From: Candidatus Panguiarchaeum symbiosum
GTDB lineage: Archaea > Asgardarchaeota > Njordarchaeia > Njordarchaeales > Panguiarchaeaceae
DNA length: 63,397 nt
Direction of reading: 5' to 3'
NCBI GenBank assembly: GCA_024720975.1
Contig: JANJXX010000001.1
Coordinates: forward strand, 1 to 63,397
Made by a program: the position numbers and the translations under genes. The notes under the pieces are model-generated. The model did not search any database. It worked only from the letters and a program-made list of their open reading frames with translations, and was not told where the DNA came from. Positions 1 through 8,830 of the stretch are shown one piece after another (the stretch's first letter is position 1; each line of letters begins with the position of its first letter).

Positions 1-2346
1 CTGCGAAATGCAACTGGAATCTACAGTTGGATTGACATTTATATTGCCAACTTCACAGCAGGCAATAGCAAGATTTATATAAATCACACAAACTTTAGCA
101 TGCCAATAGAATATGTGAACAGTTTTGTTATCATTAGCGACAGTGAAGATATGATTAGGATAACAAGATTTGACCTCGTCTGGGAAAACTCAACAACAAT
201 CATAGTTGTATACATAAAACAGTACCTGACCCTTAGTGGGGGTGTGTATGTAGATGCTTATAATGTCACTTATAGAAAACTACGCATCCCAAATACGTGG
301 ACTGATGAGTCTACCCTCGCCAAAGGAACAGGAATAGGATACGACATCAAAACCTCTTGGTCTGGAGCTAATAGAATAATCGCCTTCATAGGCTCTAACG
401 CCACCAGCGTCTTTGGAGCAACTCTTAGAGTATCATTCGCAGCTAATTTGTTTATTAATGAAGCTACAAAAATACCTGTAAGTTTTGCAGGTACCAAAAC
501 CGCAAAGGCGACTCCATATTCTGCATGTTTGAGCAATATTATACTCGCATCTGGGTATGTTTATATCGTTGCAGCACTTGTTGCATCAATAGGAAGTGAG
601 CTTGTCACAATCGCATGGAATGGTATCGCAACTTTAATTGATGCCACAACAATACTGACCCCTGATGATCTAACTGAATATAACATTCCCGTATTGGATT
701 TCAAGCACCCATCAATAACACCTTTATGGAGTAGCTACTGCCTAGTATCTTTCATCGGATACTCAGAGACTGATAATTACTTAATATACTTCAGAGGCCA
801 ATTTTCAAGTGGTAGCATACTTCCCCCCTCTAGCGCAGGTGAGATCACCTATGAGAAGACACTAAAGCGTACGTTGTATACTCTTCTTGCAGATAATGAT
901 CCTTTGGATAACGAAACAGTTCTGATGTGGATTGATTTTTCCGAGAAGTCAATCATTAAGTATGCCTTGGTTCAATTTACTGATTCAGGCCTAAATAGAA
1001 CTGATGTATCTACATGTGTGGGCTTGAGTGATGTGGTGAGCTTTGATGCAATGTTCATGGGTAGTCTAAATATAACTGTAATGCTCAATTCTACGCACTC
1101 TAGCTATACCTTAGCTTATAACAGCATTTTCATCGCACACATATCCGACACGGAGGCAGGAAAGTTTCCATATGTTGCTCTTGGACTTAGAGATAGTGAC
1201 ATGGACTTTCTTGGAGACTGCGAAGAGGAATTCTATATGACAGATCCGAATAATAGTGATAGTGATTTTGATGAAATACCAGATGGTAGTGAAGTTTTCA
1301 TCTATCATACTAAGCCAAACATGAACGATACCGATAATGACGGACTCTATGATGGTATTGAAATTCGAGGCGTAGATATACCTGGAGTTGGCATCAGACA
1401 GACAGACCCACTGAATCCCGACACAGACTCCGATGGACTCCTTGATGGCGAAGAGGCACTAGGTGTTGAAATAACAAATCCTATGACAGGCGGAATATTT
1501 ACCGTCTGCACAAACCCACGAAATCATGACACAGACTCTGACAGCCTTAAAGATGGCGAGGAGGTATCCGGGTTTGATATACCTGGAATTGGACACGTAC
1601 AAACAGATCCAACACTACGAGATACAGACTCTGATATGCTTACAGACGACCAAGAAGTAAACAATGTGAAAACCAACCCATGGAACCCAGATACTGATGG
1701 CGATGGACTATTAGATTCTACTGAGGTGTTTAAGACTCGAACTAATCCGAGGTTGAGGGATACGGATGGAGACCTTATACCTGATAATTTTGATATGCTG
1801 TTACCAACTACTAGTGATTTCACATATATTATAGTTGCCGTAATGCTCATTGGTTTGTTTAGGCTCCACTCATATGGCCTATTTAGGAACTGGAGGAGGG
1901 ATATTATTGGGGTGGGTCTCTCTGATTTGGGTGGGATTCCGATGTTCGTGCTACCAGAGAGATTCCCCGTGGAAATTGACATATCACTAATAAGTTCTGG
2001 TATTACTGGAATATTCACAATGGCTGGCGAACTATCTCGGAGAGCTCTAGATAGAATTGTTCTGTCTGGAGTGGTACCGATTCTTATTGATAAGGGTGAG
2101 TATACTCTAATGTGGGTTTTCCTCAGGAGGGAGTATCCTAGGGTAATAAAGCAGCTTAGCAAACTCCATAGGGAGATGGAGAAAGCCTACAGCGCCATTC
2201 TTGCAGAGTGGTCTGGTGTCGTAGAAGAACTCATTGATGTAAAATCTTGGCTCATGGTTAGACTCTTTCCTGGAGCGAGATTCGAGGCCAAGGAGGAATT
2301 GAAAGTATTAGAAGAAGAATTCAGGGAAACGTTTAAAGAAGAATGA
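1..2346 (+). CDS. Surface protein with TSP3-type calcium repeats, TM segment and cytosolic longin-like domain (5' partial)
   Basis: The frame is open back to base 1 with no stop before the ATG at 100, so the gene probably starts upstream of the window. The first 390 or so residues are Ser/Thr/Asn-rich beta-strand sequence with many N-glycosylation sequons, expected outside the cell. Roughly residues 390-590 hold at least six D-x-D-x-D-G-x-x-D repeats (for example DTDSDGLLDGEE, DTDGDGLLDSTE), the thrombospondin type-3/EF-like calcium repeat of archaeal surface proteins. One hydrophobic segment follows (FTYIIVAVMLIGLF), then about 150 cytosolic residues. That tail has the strand-helix pattern of a longin/roadblock domain (GGIPMFVLPERFP ... 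LISSGITGIFTMAGEL) and ends in a coiled coil. The function is unknown; a surface sensor or anchor coupled to cytosolic machinery is inference. The neighbour downstream is convergent. Confidence 0.75.
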   Translation: MRNATGIYSWIDIYIANFTAGNSKIYINHTNFSMPIEYVNSFVIISDSEDMIRITRFDLVWENSTTIIVVYIKQYLTLSGGVYVDAYNVTYRKLRIPNTWTDESTLAKGTGIGYDIKTSWSGANRIIAFIGSNATSVFGATLRVSFAANLFINEATKIPVSFAGTKTAKATPYSACLSNIILASGYVYIVAALVASIGSELVTIAWNGIATLIDATTILTPDDLTEYNIPVLDFKHPSITPLWSSYCLVSFIGYSETDNYLIYFRGQFSSGSILPPSSAGEITYEKTLKRTLYTLLADNDPLDNETVLMWIDFSEKSIIKYALVQFTDSGLNRTDVSTCVGLSDVVSFDAMFMGSLNITVMLNSTHSSYTLAYNSIFIAHISDTEAGKFPYVALGLRDSDMDFLGDCEEEFYMTDPNNSDSDFDEIPDGSEVFIYHTKPNMNDTDNDGLYDGIEIRGVDIPGVGIRQTDPLNPDTDSDGLLDGEEALGVEITNPMTGGIFTVCTNPRNHDTDSDSLKDGEEVSGFDIPGIGHVQTDPTLRDTDSDMLTDDQEVNNVKTNPWNPDTDGDGLLDSTEVFKTRTNPRLRDTDGDLIPDNFDMLLPTTSDFTYIIVAVMLIGLFRLHSYGLFRNWRRDIIGVGLSDLGGIPMFVLPERFPVEIDISLISSGITGIFTMAGELSRRALDRIVLSGVVPILIDKGEYTLMWVFLRREYPRVIKQLSKLHREMEKAYSAILAEWSGVVEELIDVKSWLMVRLFPGARFEAKEELKVLEEEFRETFKEE

Positions 2347-2428
2347 TCACGAAATTCCCTTTATCATTTTTTAGACAATCGAAGTTCTAAAAGCGTTAAG
2401 AATTAAGACTTTCTTTCTTTAACTGCAC

Positions 2429-3127
2429 TTAATGAAGGGATATAGCGTACAATAAGCACAAGACTTTTGTAGTGAAAAGTGTAAGGCTTACTGCTTCTAT
2501 TCGTAGTTTCCATGGATACTTCCTTTTTCCCATGAAGAAATACTTTGCTACTAAAGCTTCTGTAAGGAATTCTACGCGATTTAGACTATTTGCTAAGATT
2601 ACACTGAGTAATTGCGTAATTCCGCGGAATGCGCCTTTGTATATGCTTCTTAAGGCTAAGGCTTCTATGCTTTGCTCGGCGTCTTTGATTGTAAGTGGTA
2701 TTAGTCTTATTGTTAGGGATGTTGCTCTTATTGCGCTTTCTGGGAGTTTTAATTTTTCCAATACTTGCTCCATGCTTAAGATTCTGGTTGTAGTGTATGC
2801 GTTTAAGAGTGCTATGCTTCCGATTATCAGTCGCGCCATGATTAGGATAGCCTTCTCTAATGGATTCAGAAGAAAGACTAGTATGCCTATCGATAGAATG
2901 ATATATTTCAAGCCCCTCAGGAACTGTAATACATTCCTAGTTGTACCTCCTACGGCTGACTCCGCTAAGGTAATTACGGCTAATAAGACTGCAACCTTTA
3001 TTGAACAGAGAGCCAATATAATTAAAACTAAGAGTACTCCTGCTAGCTTCAATACTGGGTGACTCTCGTATAGAGGGGAGTTTCTATTTGGTATCATCGC
3101 CTGGAAAAGGGACTTCATGTCTAGCAT
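2429..3127 (-). CDS. ECF transporter T component (EcfT, CbiQ-like)
   Basis: This is the energy-coupling transmembrane subunit of an ECF-type ABC importer, joining two ATPases to the substrate-binding S protein in the membrane. The 232 residues carry about five hydrophobic segments and the cytosolic coupling region seen in EcfT/CbiQ proteins, with a short Ala-Arg-rich motif (ALALRSIYKGAFRG) where the family has its ATPase-contacting helices. It overlaps the upstream ATPase gene by 7 nt and is the last gene of a four-gene minus-strand operon (S, A, A', T). A methionine four codons in (MKSLFQAM) is an equally good start. Membership in the family is fairly certain; the substrate cannot be told. 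Confidence 0.8.
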   Translation of the reverse strand: MLDMKSLFQAMIPNRNSPLYESHPVLKLAGVLLVLIILALCSIKVAVLLAVITLAESAVGGTTRNVLQFLRGLKYIILSIGILVFLLNPLEKAILIMARLIIGSIALLNAYTTTRILSMEQVLEKLKLPESAIRATSLTIRLIPLTIKDAEQSIEALALRSIYKGAFRGITQLLSVILANSLNRVEFLTEALVAKYFFMGKRKYPWKLRIEAVSLTLFTTKVLCLLYAISLH

Positions 3128-3867
3128 AACATCATCGCCAAAGCTTTGATCAAGTCATCCTTTGTGAACTTTGGGTCTAGACCCAATTTTAGCAGCACTT
3201 TGTAAACTTGGACGGTTTGATTTAGGCTTAAGTATGGTAGCTCATCTAAGGCTAACTCTGGCTTGCTTCTGATTTTTATTCTTCCATCCTCGAGAAATAA
3301 AATTTCGTCACAAAATGGTAGTATTCGAAAGTCGTTGGTTGCTAGCAGTATTAGTCTTTCTCTTCCAACGTTTTTAAGCAATTCTATTAGCCTGATTCTA
3401 TTTTCCTTGTCGAGACCGACTGTGATTTCGTCTAGCAGAACCACATCCGTTTTGTAGCTTAGGGCTGTCACTAGAGCTGCCAGTCTTCTTTCTCCTTCAC
3501 TAACTTTGAATATTTGCTCATGCATAATATCTCGAACTGAGAAGTAGTCTATAAGATCCTCGCTTACTTTTGCTCTCTCGAATTCATCAACTATTCTAGG
3601 GCCAGTGAGAAATGTGGATGGGTTCGATGGTAAATATATAACCTTGCTGACAACATCCCTATAGGACTTCACTCTCTTTCCGCAGACTGTTAAACTGCCT
3701 CTGTTCAGTTTAAGCATGCCAGCTATTATCCTTAGCAAAGTCGTTTTTCCAGAGCCATTACAACCTGTTAAGCAGTAAAATCCCCTATCCAAGTCTAGAT
3801 TTAGGCCTCTAAGTATCCAGTTGCTTCTAGGATACCTAAACCACGCATTCCTTATGCTTAATAGCAT
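3121..3867 (-). CDS. ECF transporter ATPase (second A component)
   Basis: ABC ATPase of 248 residues that powers the neighbouring ECF importer. Walker A is GCNGSGKTTLL (residues 35-45), the signature is VSEGERRLAAL, Walker B is VVLLDEITVGLD, and the H-loop position reads ATND, where most ABC ATPases have a histidine. The signature uses SEG instead of SGG. It overlaps the first ATPase gene upstream and the T-component gene downstream, so the three are translated together. The two ATPases differ clearly in sequence, as in EcfA/EcfA' heterodimers, and the missing H-loop histidine suggests that one of the two composite ATP sites is degenerate. That last point is inference. Confidence 0.88.
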   Translation of the reverse strand: MLLSIRNAWFRYPRSNWILRGLNLDLDRGFYCLTGCNGSGKTTLLRIIAGMLKLNRGSLTVCGKRVKSYRDVVSKVIYLPSNPSTFLTGPRIVDEFERAKVSEDLIDYFSVRDIMHEQIFKVSEGERRLAALVTALSYKTDVVLLDEITVGLDKENRIRLIELLKNVGRERLILLATNDFRILPFCDEILFLEDGRIKIRSKPELALDELPYLSLNQTVQVYKVLLKLGLDPKFTKDDLIKALAMMLC

Positions 3868-4669
3868 TTTCGATCATCACCAGAAACTCATTTAACGATT
3901 TAGGAATTCGATCTATACAGCCCCTTCCTCGAAAGATTACTGCATACTCCAAGAGTTCTGGTATATTTATGTCTAACAAAAGCTCTGCAACATCATCGAG
4001 GGAGCCTTGAGCTGCTACTGTACCGTCTTTTAGAACTATGATTTTATTCGCCAGTTCAACCAGGTAGTCTAGATGGTGCTCAAATACCAATATGATCCTC
4101 CCAGTAGATACCTCACTGAGTGCTTTAATAAATCTGATGTAGTTGTCAGGATCTAACCTTGAGAGTGGCTCATCGAGCACTAGTACCTTTGCTCCGGTGG
4201 CGATTGCTGAGGCTAATGCAATAAGTTGTAGCTGTCCGCTGCTGAGTTCAAGCGTAGATCTATTAATTAGGTCACCAAGTTTAAGAGTCTTAACTACGTA
4301 TTCAACACGTCTTTTCATACTCTCAGGCTTAAGACCAAGATTTATTAGTGGAAGATATAACTCCTCTTCGACTGTTATTGATGATATAAATAGCTCTGGA
4401 TTTTGAGATACATATGCTACCTTCCCGGCGAGGGTACCAGGCCCATTTTTTATCGGATCCTCTCCCAAGACTCTAACTTCTCCAGATACTTCAGCATAAA
4501 AAATATGAGGAATTAGACCTACCAGCACTCTTGCTAGAGTCGTCTTCCCGCATCCTGTTTTACCCACTATTAGATATATTCCATCCGTACTTATCTCTAG
4601 ATTTACGCCGCGTAGAATGAACTTGTCCCTATTTGGATATCGAACCCATAAATTCCTTAATTCTATCAA
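3836..4669 (-). CDS. ECF transporter ATPase (first A component)
   Basis: ABC ATPase of the ECF importer. Walker A VGKTGCGKTTLAR, signature LSSGQLQLIAL, Walker B VLVLDEPLSRLD and H-loop histidines (FEHHLD) are all present, so this subunit looks fully active. I place the start at a TTG (base 4669), which gives the classical ABC beginning MIELRNLWVRYP behind a GGGAG; a longer frame reaches a GTG at 4708 but adds a non-homologous stretch. The gene overlaps the S-component gene upstream by about 40 nt and the second ATPase gene by about 30 nt, showing a tightly coupled operon. Confidence 0.87.
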   Translation of the reverse strand: MIELRNLWVRYPNRDKFILRGVNLEISTDGIYLIVGKTGCGKTTLARVLVGLIPHIFYAEVSGEVRVLGEDPIKNGPGTLAGKVAYVSQNPELFISSITVEEELYLPLINLGLKPESMKRRVEYVVKTLKLGDLINRSTLELSSGQLQLIALASAIATGAKVLVLDEPLSRLDPDNYIRFIKALSEVSTGRIILVFEHHLDYLVELANKIIVLKDGTVAAQGSLDDVAELLLDINIPELLEYAVIFRGRGCIDRIPKSLNEFLVMIENAIKHKECVV

Positions 4670-5402
4670 TAACTCCCATCTCTTCGAGCTTATGTATGAT
4701 AGGAACACTTATTGCTATACCTACTATAGATTGAAACATATTGGGTATTACCTCGACTAGAGCCACCTCACTGCCAAGTAGCATTGTCTCATATAGATAG
4801 TACCCGTATACCATTAGAATGCCAGCAATTAGGCATGAAAATATCATTATGTGAGCTCTCCTTCCTAGGAACAAGAGTAAAAGCGCTATAATCTCTACAG
4901 TGATAACAAATGCTAGAAGTATCCAGATTTGTATCTCAGTGCTGAATGTGAGTGAGAGAGGTTCTGACGTAAGCTCGATTGTTATTTTATCCATACCAAG
5001 ATGGAAATACGTGTACAAGTACGAGGCTAAAGTTACACCAAGTATCGCCACTATCGAAATTAGCAGTGCATATTTCCTCTTAATAGACTCTTTTCCCCTA
5101 ACTAGCGTCAAGTACAAGAAGCCAGCAACGAAACCTTCTGCAGCTTTGATTATTAAAGTGCCAGGAGCATATATTGGGTACCCTAGGTAAAGATCTGCTA
5201 GTGCTGAACCAATTCCTCCTGCCAACGCTCCCACAATTGGTCCGCCAATAATTGCAGCAAGATACACGCCCGCCTCTCCAACATTCCAAAAACCTCCTGT
5301 GGCCGGTATTGATATTGCAACTACTATCGTAAATACAAATACAACTGCAGCTAGTATAGCAGCAAGTGCAATTAATTTGATCTCACGACTTTCTGCTAGC
5401 AT
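4629..5402 (-). CDS. ECF transporter S component (substrate-binding membrane protein)
   Basis: Multi-spanning membrane protein of about 257 residues that should bind the substrate of the ECF importer. The first half has the S-component pattern: N-terminal basic residues then a long hydrophobic helix, followed by GEAGVYLAAIIGGPIVGAL and ADLYLGYPIYAPGTLIIKAAEGF, typical of vitamin-type ECF S proteins. It has an extra three or so C-terminal membrane helices. I set the start at the ATG at 5402 because an AGGTG site sits at 5408-5412 and because a palindromic promoter-like element lies just upstream; the frame itself runs open to 5546. The substrate is unknown. A vitamin or precursor is expected for the class. 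The divergent neighbour is a PLP-fold regulator candidate, which could point to vitamin B6 or an amino acid, but that is a guess. Confidence 0.8.
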   Translation of the reverse strand: MLAESREIKLIALAAILAAVVFVFTIVVAISIPATGGFWNVGEAGVYLAAIIGGPIVGALAGGIGSALADLYLGYPIYAPGTLIIKAAEGFVAGFLYLTLVRGKESIKRKYALLISIVAILGVTLASYLYTYFHLGMDKITIELTSEPLSLTFSTEIQIWILLAFVITVEIIALLLLFLGRRAHIMIFSCLIAGILMVYGYYLYETMLLGSEVALVEVIPNMFQSIVGIAISVPIIHKLEEMGVIDRIKEFMGSISK

Positions 5403-5461
5403 AAAAACACCTACGAAATCTATTCTAGTCTTAAAATCAGATGGACATTGAAGAGGTTTAT

Positions 5462-5487
5462 TATATAGGTTTGAGCCTATATATAGG
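5462..5487. promoter_or_regulatory. Palindromic operator/promoter between divergent genes
   Basis: TATATAGG and CCTATATA form a perfect 8-bp inverted repeat with a 6-bp spacer (5462-5483), and CCTATATATAGG (5476-5487) is itself a 12-bp palindrome. Three copies of AGGTTT(A/G) occur nearby. The element lies midway between the ECF S gene (start 5402) and the PLP-fold/PadR gene (start near 5582). A shared TATA/operator bound by the adjacent PadR-type protein is the obvious inference. Confidence 0.45.
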
Positions 5488-5581
5488 TTTAGTAGAGTTA
5501 ATTGTATCAATTGTTTTTCGCAACTGAGCCATTCCTGATACGACATATTGATACAGCTTCATGTTCAGTAAAGTGATAGAC

Positions 5582-6973
5582 ATGAATATATTCTTCGAGT
5601 GCAGAAAGTGCCGATCGCGTTTCAGCACGGAGTTTCTGAGATGCCCTATATGTGGTGGCCTATTGACGGCAAATTACGACAACTTATCATGGAAGCCCCT
5701 CAATCTCAATAGTATTTGGAGGTATTCCTGTCTACTGCCAAGGAACAGAACTACTATAGTAACTCTTGGAGAGGGTATGACTCCGATAGTCGAGGCGAAT
5801 AATCTCGCTAAGGTTCTGGGTGTTAAAAAGCTGTATATAAAGGATGAGACTAGAAATCCTACGGGCTCTTTTGTTGATAGAGGTATTTCAGTCGTTGTGA
5901 ACAATATTGAGGAGGACACTAAAGAGATTGTGTGTTCAACTAGAGGTGATACTGGGGCATCTTTAGCTGTATACTCTGCGCGCATCAAATTGAAAGCAAG
6001 AATCTACGTCCCGCGGGATGTTGATCTAGGAAAATTATATATAATGCTCTTGAGTGGTGCTGACGTTAGAATTGTGCCTGATTTCTTAACCGCCACTTAT
6101 TTAGCTGAGACTGAGAGTATGCAAACAAAGGTAGTTATGGAGACTCTGCCATCCTACATAGAAGGCCTAAAAACGATAAGCTTTGAGATCTTTGAGCAAC
6201 TAAACATGAATATACCTGATATCATAATAGTACCTGTTGGTTCTGGAGCTTTAATATCTGCCATCTGGAAGGGCTTCGAAGAGCTTAGAAAGTTGAACTT
6301 ATTGGATAATACACCAAGACTTGTGGGTGTGCAAGTTGAGGGCGCTGATCCTATCACCATGCTATTCAACAGAATGAAACTAGAAAAAATGTCTGCAAAG
6401 ACTCTAGCACGTGATACGGAGTTATTCATTCCGGGACTCGCAGAAACTGCATTAGAAGCCGTTAGACGCTCAGGAGGAGTCATGATTAGCGTGAGTAATA
6501 CTGAGATACCAAGATACATTGAGTTGCTTGCAAGGACTGAAGGTATTATAGCAGAGCCGTCAGCAGTGCTGTCAATAATTGCTATAAGCCGCATACTTAA
6601 TAGCTTCATAGATGCGGATTCAGAAGTCTTAGCAGTAATTACTGGCTCTGGACTCAGAACACCAGATGTTCTAAGGAACTTGCTACCAATAGAAGACATG
6701 CTTAGAAAAGTTTCTGAAGATATCCCGAGACTAGCTACATCAAGACTTGGCGAAACAAAGATTCAGATACTCACAATATTGAAGCATAAACCTTTACATG
6801 GTTACGGAATAAAGAAGGAACTCGCTAATCGTTATAATAAAAATCTATCGACAGCAACAATATATCAGCATTTGAGAGAGCTCGAAAACATGGGGCTAGT
6901 AAGTAGAACCAGGAAAGTCGGAAAAAGAGGGAAGGTACTGTACATGGTAAATAACACAAAGTTACTTACTTGA
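5582..6973 (+). CDS. Threonine synthase-fold protein without the PLP lysine, fused to a PadR-like winged helix
   Basis: Residues 1-25 form a CxxC...CxxC zinc ribbon as in archaeal threonine synthases, followed by a fold type II PLP domain with conserved TLGEGMTPI, STRGDTGAS (phosphate loop), VPVGSGALISAIWKGF and ITGSGLRTPD. The key motif NPTGSFKDRG reads NPTGSFVDRG, so the Schiff-base lysine is valine. The last 75 residues (from about LGETKIQILTIL) are a PadR/MarR-type winged helix (HGYGIKKELANRYNK...TIYQHLRELENMGLV). A pseudo-enzyme used as a ligand sensor for a DNA-binding domain is the natural inference, analogous to MocR/PdxR in bacteria. It is divergent from the ECF importer. Start: ATG 5582 behind GTGA is preferred over ATG 5561. 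Confidence 0.8.
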   Translation: MNIFFECRKCRSRFSTEFLRCPICGGLLTANYDNLSWKPLNLNSIWRYSCLLPRNRTTIVTLGEGMTPIVEANNLAKVLGVKKLYIKDETRNPTGSFVDRGISVVVNNIEEDTKEIVCSTRGDTGASLAVYSARIKLKARIYVPRDVDLGKLYIMLLSGADVRIVPDFLTATYLAETESMQTKVVMETLPSYIEGLKTISFEIFEQLNMNIPDIIIVPVGSGALISAIWKGFEELRKLNLLDNTPRLVGVQVEGADPITMLFNRMKLEKMSAKTLARDTELFIPGLAETALEAVRRSGGVMISVSNTEIPRYIELLARTEGIIAEPSAVLSIIAISRILNSFIDADSEVLAVITGSGLRTPDVLRNLLPIEDMLRKVSEDIPRLATSRLGETKIQILTILKHKPLHGYGIKKELANRYNKNLSTATIYQHLRELENMGLVSRTRKVGKRGKVLYMVNNTKLLT

Positions 6974-7003
6974 TGCTAAAATATGAGGAATTTTGAAATT
7001 TTG

Positions 7004-8632
7004 CTAGCTTTTGAGGATTTTTTCAAAGACGTCCTTGTCTAGATCTTCTATCAGTGGAATTTCAAAGAGTTTTGCTGCACGCTCGGTGAGGGCTGCAACA
7101 TCGGTTCTCTTTACCAGCTTTATGTCGAACTTTCGCATACCTGCTAGTAATTGTTTGAGGCCTGTGCCTATTCTGTCGACGAAGTAGCTGTAGATACCTA
7201 TACCACCGGCGGGAATTTGACTCCACTTGTCACCATATCTGTTCTTTAGGTCTCCAGCTACGGCAAATATTGTCTCAAGCTTGTCGCCATAGATTTGAGT
7301 GAATTCAGGAGCAATCTTGCTCAGCGTACCCTCCTTGGCAAGCTTTGCAAAGTATTTGGCTTTCATAGCTGCGGTGAGTGCTGGCTTTGCCACAGATGCG
7401 CCAATTACGTATGGTCTATCCTTATCGGGAAATCCACTCAGGGCCATCGCTTTGAGTATTTGAGTTTCGTTGATTATTCCACCAGCGATGAATATGTCTG
7501 GCACATATTTTCCTTTCTTGTCGAGGATCCTGGCAGCTTTTATTACAAGAGCTAGCATGTAAAGTGTTGGCGTACCCATTTCTAGCATCATAGGCCATGG
7601 GGACATACCTGTACCGCCTCCTTGACCATCGAATGTCACATAGTCAACCTTTGCTTCAGATGCAGCTTTCATTGCCCAGGCGATTACTGCTGGTCTATAC
7701 TGACCCATCTTTAAAGAGACTATTTTAGCTCCCTGCTCTCTCAGCTTATCAACATCTTCGCAGAAGCTCTCTATTGTCGGCATACCAATTCTTGAGTGCC
7801 TCTCGAATGATTCAATTGCACCCATCTTCCAAGCTTCTTGAACTCCTGGATCCTCGGGGTCTGGGAGAACTACATATCCTCGCCTCTTAAGTTCTATTGC
7901 TCTCTGAAGGTCTTTAACTCTTATTTCGCCACCTATAGCCTTTGCTCCTTGACCCCACTTTCTCTCAATACCATTTACCTCGAGTTTTGTAATTACATAT
8001 ACATCAACGCCAAGCCTTTGATCCTCAACATTCGTTTGTACTACTATATCTCCATATTCTCCGTCCCACCAATCTCTGAAGGTTTTTATTCTGAATTCCA
8101 TTTCTGGGCTTTTTTGTACCTTCCCATTGCTAATTATTGATTCTGGATCAACACCACATACATTTTCTCCAACAGTCATTATCGTTCCAGATATTGCTGC
8201 TCCGGATGCTAAATGCTCCCAGTTGTTCTTAGCTACAGTCGTACTACCTAGACCTGCAATTATAACTGGAACCCTAAGCTTTATTCTGTGTTTTCTTCCC
8301 ACCTCGACCCCTATTTTGACGCGTTCAAATATTGCCTTGTCTTCATCTCGAAACTCTTCGGGGTATGTTGCCTCAGCTCTTAATTCGCTCATTAGTTGTA
8401 GGTCTGCCCAGTCAATTCCATAGTATTTATTGCTAGCTATTACTGATTTTCCAAAGAGGTCAGATCTCGGATATAGACACTCTCTGCCTCTGAGTGCTGA
8501 CTTTGATATCTCACATAGGATTGGACACTCTTCGACACATATTGGGCATATTCCTGTTGGCATAGGATCTGCTGAGAATCTTATTCTAGTTCCAGTTGCT
8601 GAAGAGCCCCCAATGCTTGATCTTGCACCCAT
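7004..8632 (-). CDS. Glutamate synthase-related FMN domain protein
   Basis: 542 residues matching the FMN-binding synthase domain of glutamate synthase (GltB2-like) as found alone in many archaea. Diagnostic stretches are YVTFDGQGGGTGMSPWPM, IFIAGGIINETQILKAMALG-like and VIGASVAKPALTAAM, which build the flavin barrel. The N-terminus carries a cysteine cluster (CPICVEECPILCE, then a further Cys) that could hold an iron-sulfur cluster. No amidotransferase domain is present, so the ammonia source or even the reaction may differ from classical GOGAT. The start ATG at 8632 has AGGTG seven bases upstream. An 18-bp palindrome lies 39 bp upstream of the start. It is a single-gene unit. Confidence 0.8.
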   Translation of the reverse strand: MGARSSIGGSSATGTRIRFSADPMPTGICPICVEECPILCEISKSALRGRECLYPRSDLFGKSVIASNKYYGIDWADLQLMSELRAEATYPEEFRDEDKAIFERVKIGVEVGRKHRIKLRVPVIIAGLGSTTVAKNNWEHLASGAAISGTIMTVGENVCGVDPESIISNGKVQKSPEMEFRIKTFRDWWDGEYGDIVVQTNVEDQRLGVDVYVITKLEVNGIERKWGQGAKAIGGEIRVKDLQRAIELKRRGYVVLPDPEDPGVQEAWKMGAIESFERHSRIGMPTIESFCEDVDKLREQGAKIVSLKMGQYRPAVIAWAMKAASEAKVDYVTFDGQGGGTGMSPWPMMLEMGTPTLYMLALVIKAARILDKKGKYVPDIFIAGGIINETQILKAMALSGFPDKDRPYVIGASVAKPALTAAMKAKYFAKLAKEGTLSKIAPEFTQIYGDKLETIFAVAGDLKNRYGDKWSQIPAGGIGIYSYFVDRIGTGLKQLLAGMRKFDIKLVKRTDVAALTERAAKLFEIPLIEDLDKDVFEKILKS

Positions 8633-8670
8633 ATATCAACACCTAAGTTTCTAGTAATAACCACGCCAAT

Positions 8671-8688
8671 CAGTAAATATATTTACTG
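8671..8688. promoter_or_regulatory. Perfect 18-bp palindrome upstream of the glutamate synthase-like gene
   Basis: CAGTAAATATATTTACTG is a perfect two-fold symmetric site centred about 47 bp upstream of the ATG at 8632. Its AT core may double as the TATA box. Palindromes of this size in archaeal promoters often bind Lrp/AsnC-type regulators; that assignment here is inference from the amino-nitrogen role of the gene. Confidence 0.4.
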
Positions 8689-8830
8689 GGTATATTCACC
8701 TAGCGTCTTAAGAAGCTCTTGTTGAATGCACTATTCTTTATGACTTGAAAACTTTAGTGCTGCTAAGGATTATAAAAACCCAGAGACACAGAATCAGAAG
8801 CATACGCTAGAAAAGTGAAAAATAATATTC

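Noticed and set aside
1524-2162. 212-codon minus-strand frame antisense to the TSP3 protein
   Set aside because: Its Ser/Val-rich repeats (SVSGF, SESVS) are the reverse reading of the Asp-rich calcium repeats, not a separate gene.
2472-3062. 196-codon plus-strand frame
   Set aside because: It lies entirely antisense to the ECF T-component gene, has no family pattern and reads as its mirror; a shadow frame.
6154-6699. 181-codon minus-strand frame inside the PLP-fold/PadR gene
   Set aside because: Serine-rich mirror of a clearly coding strand; no start signal.
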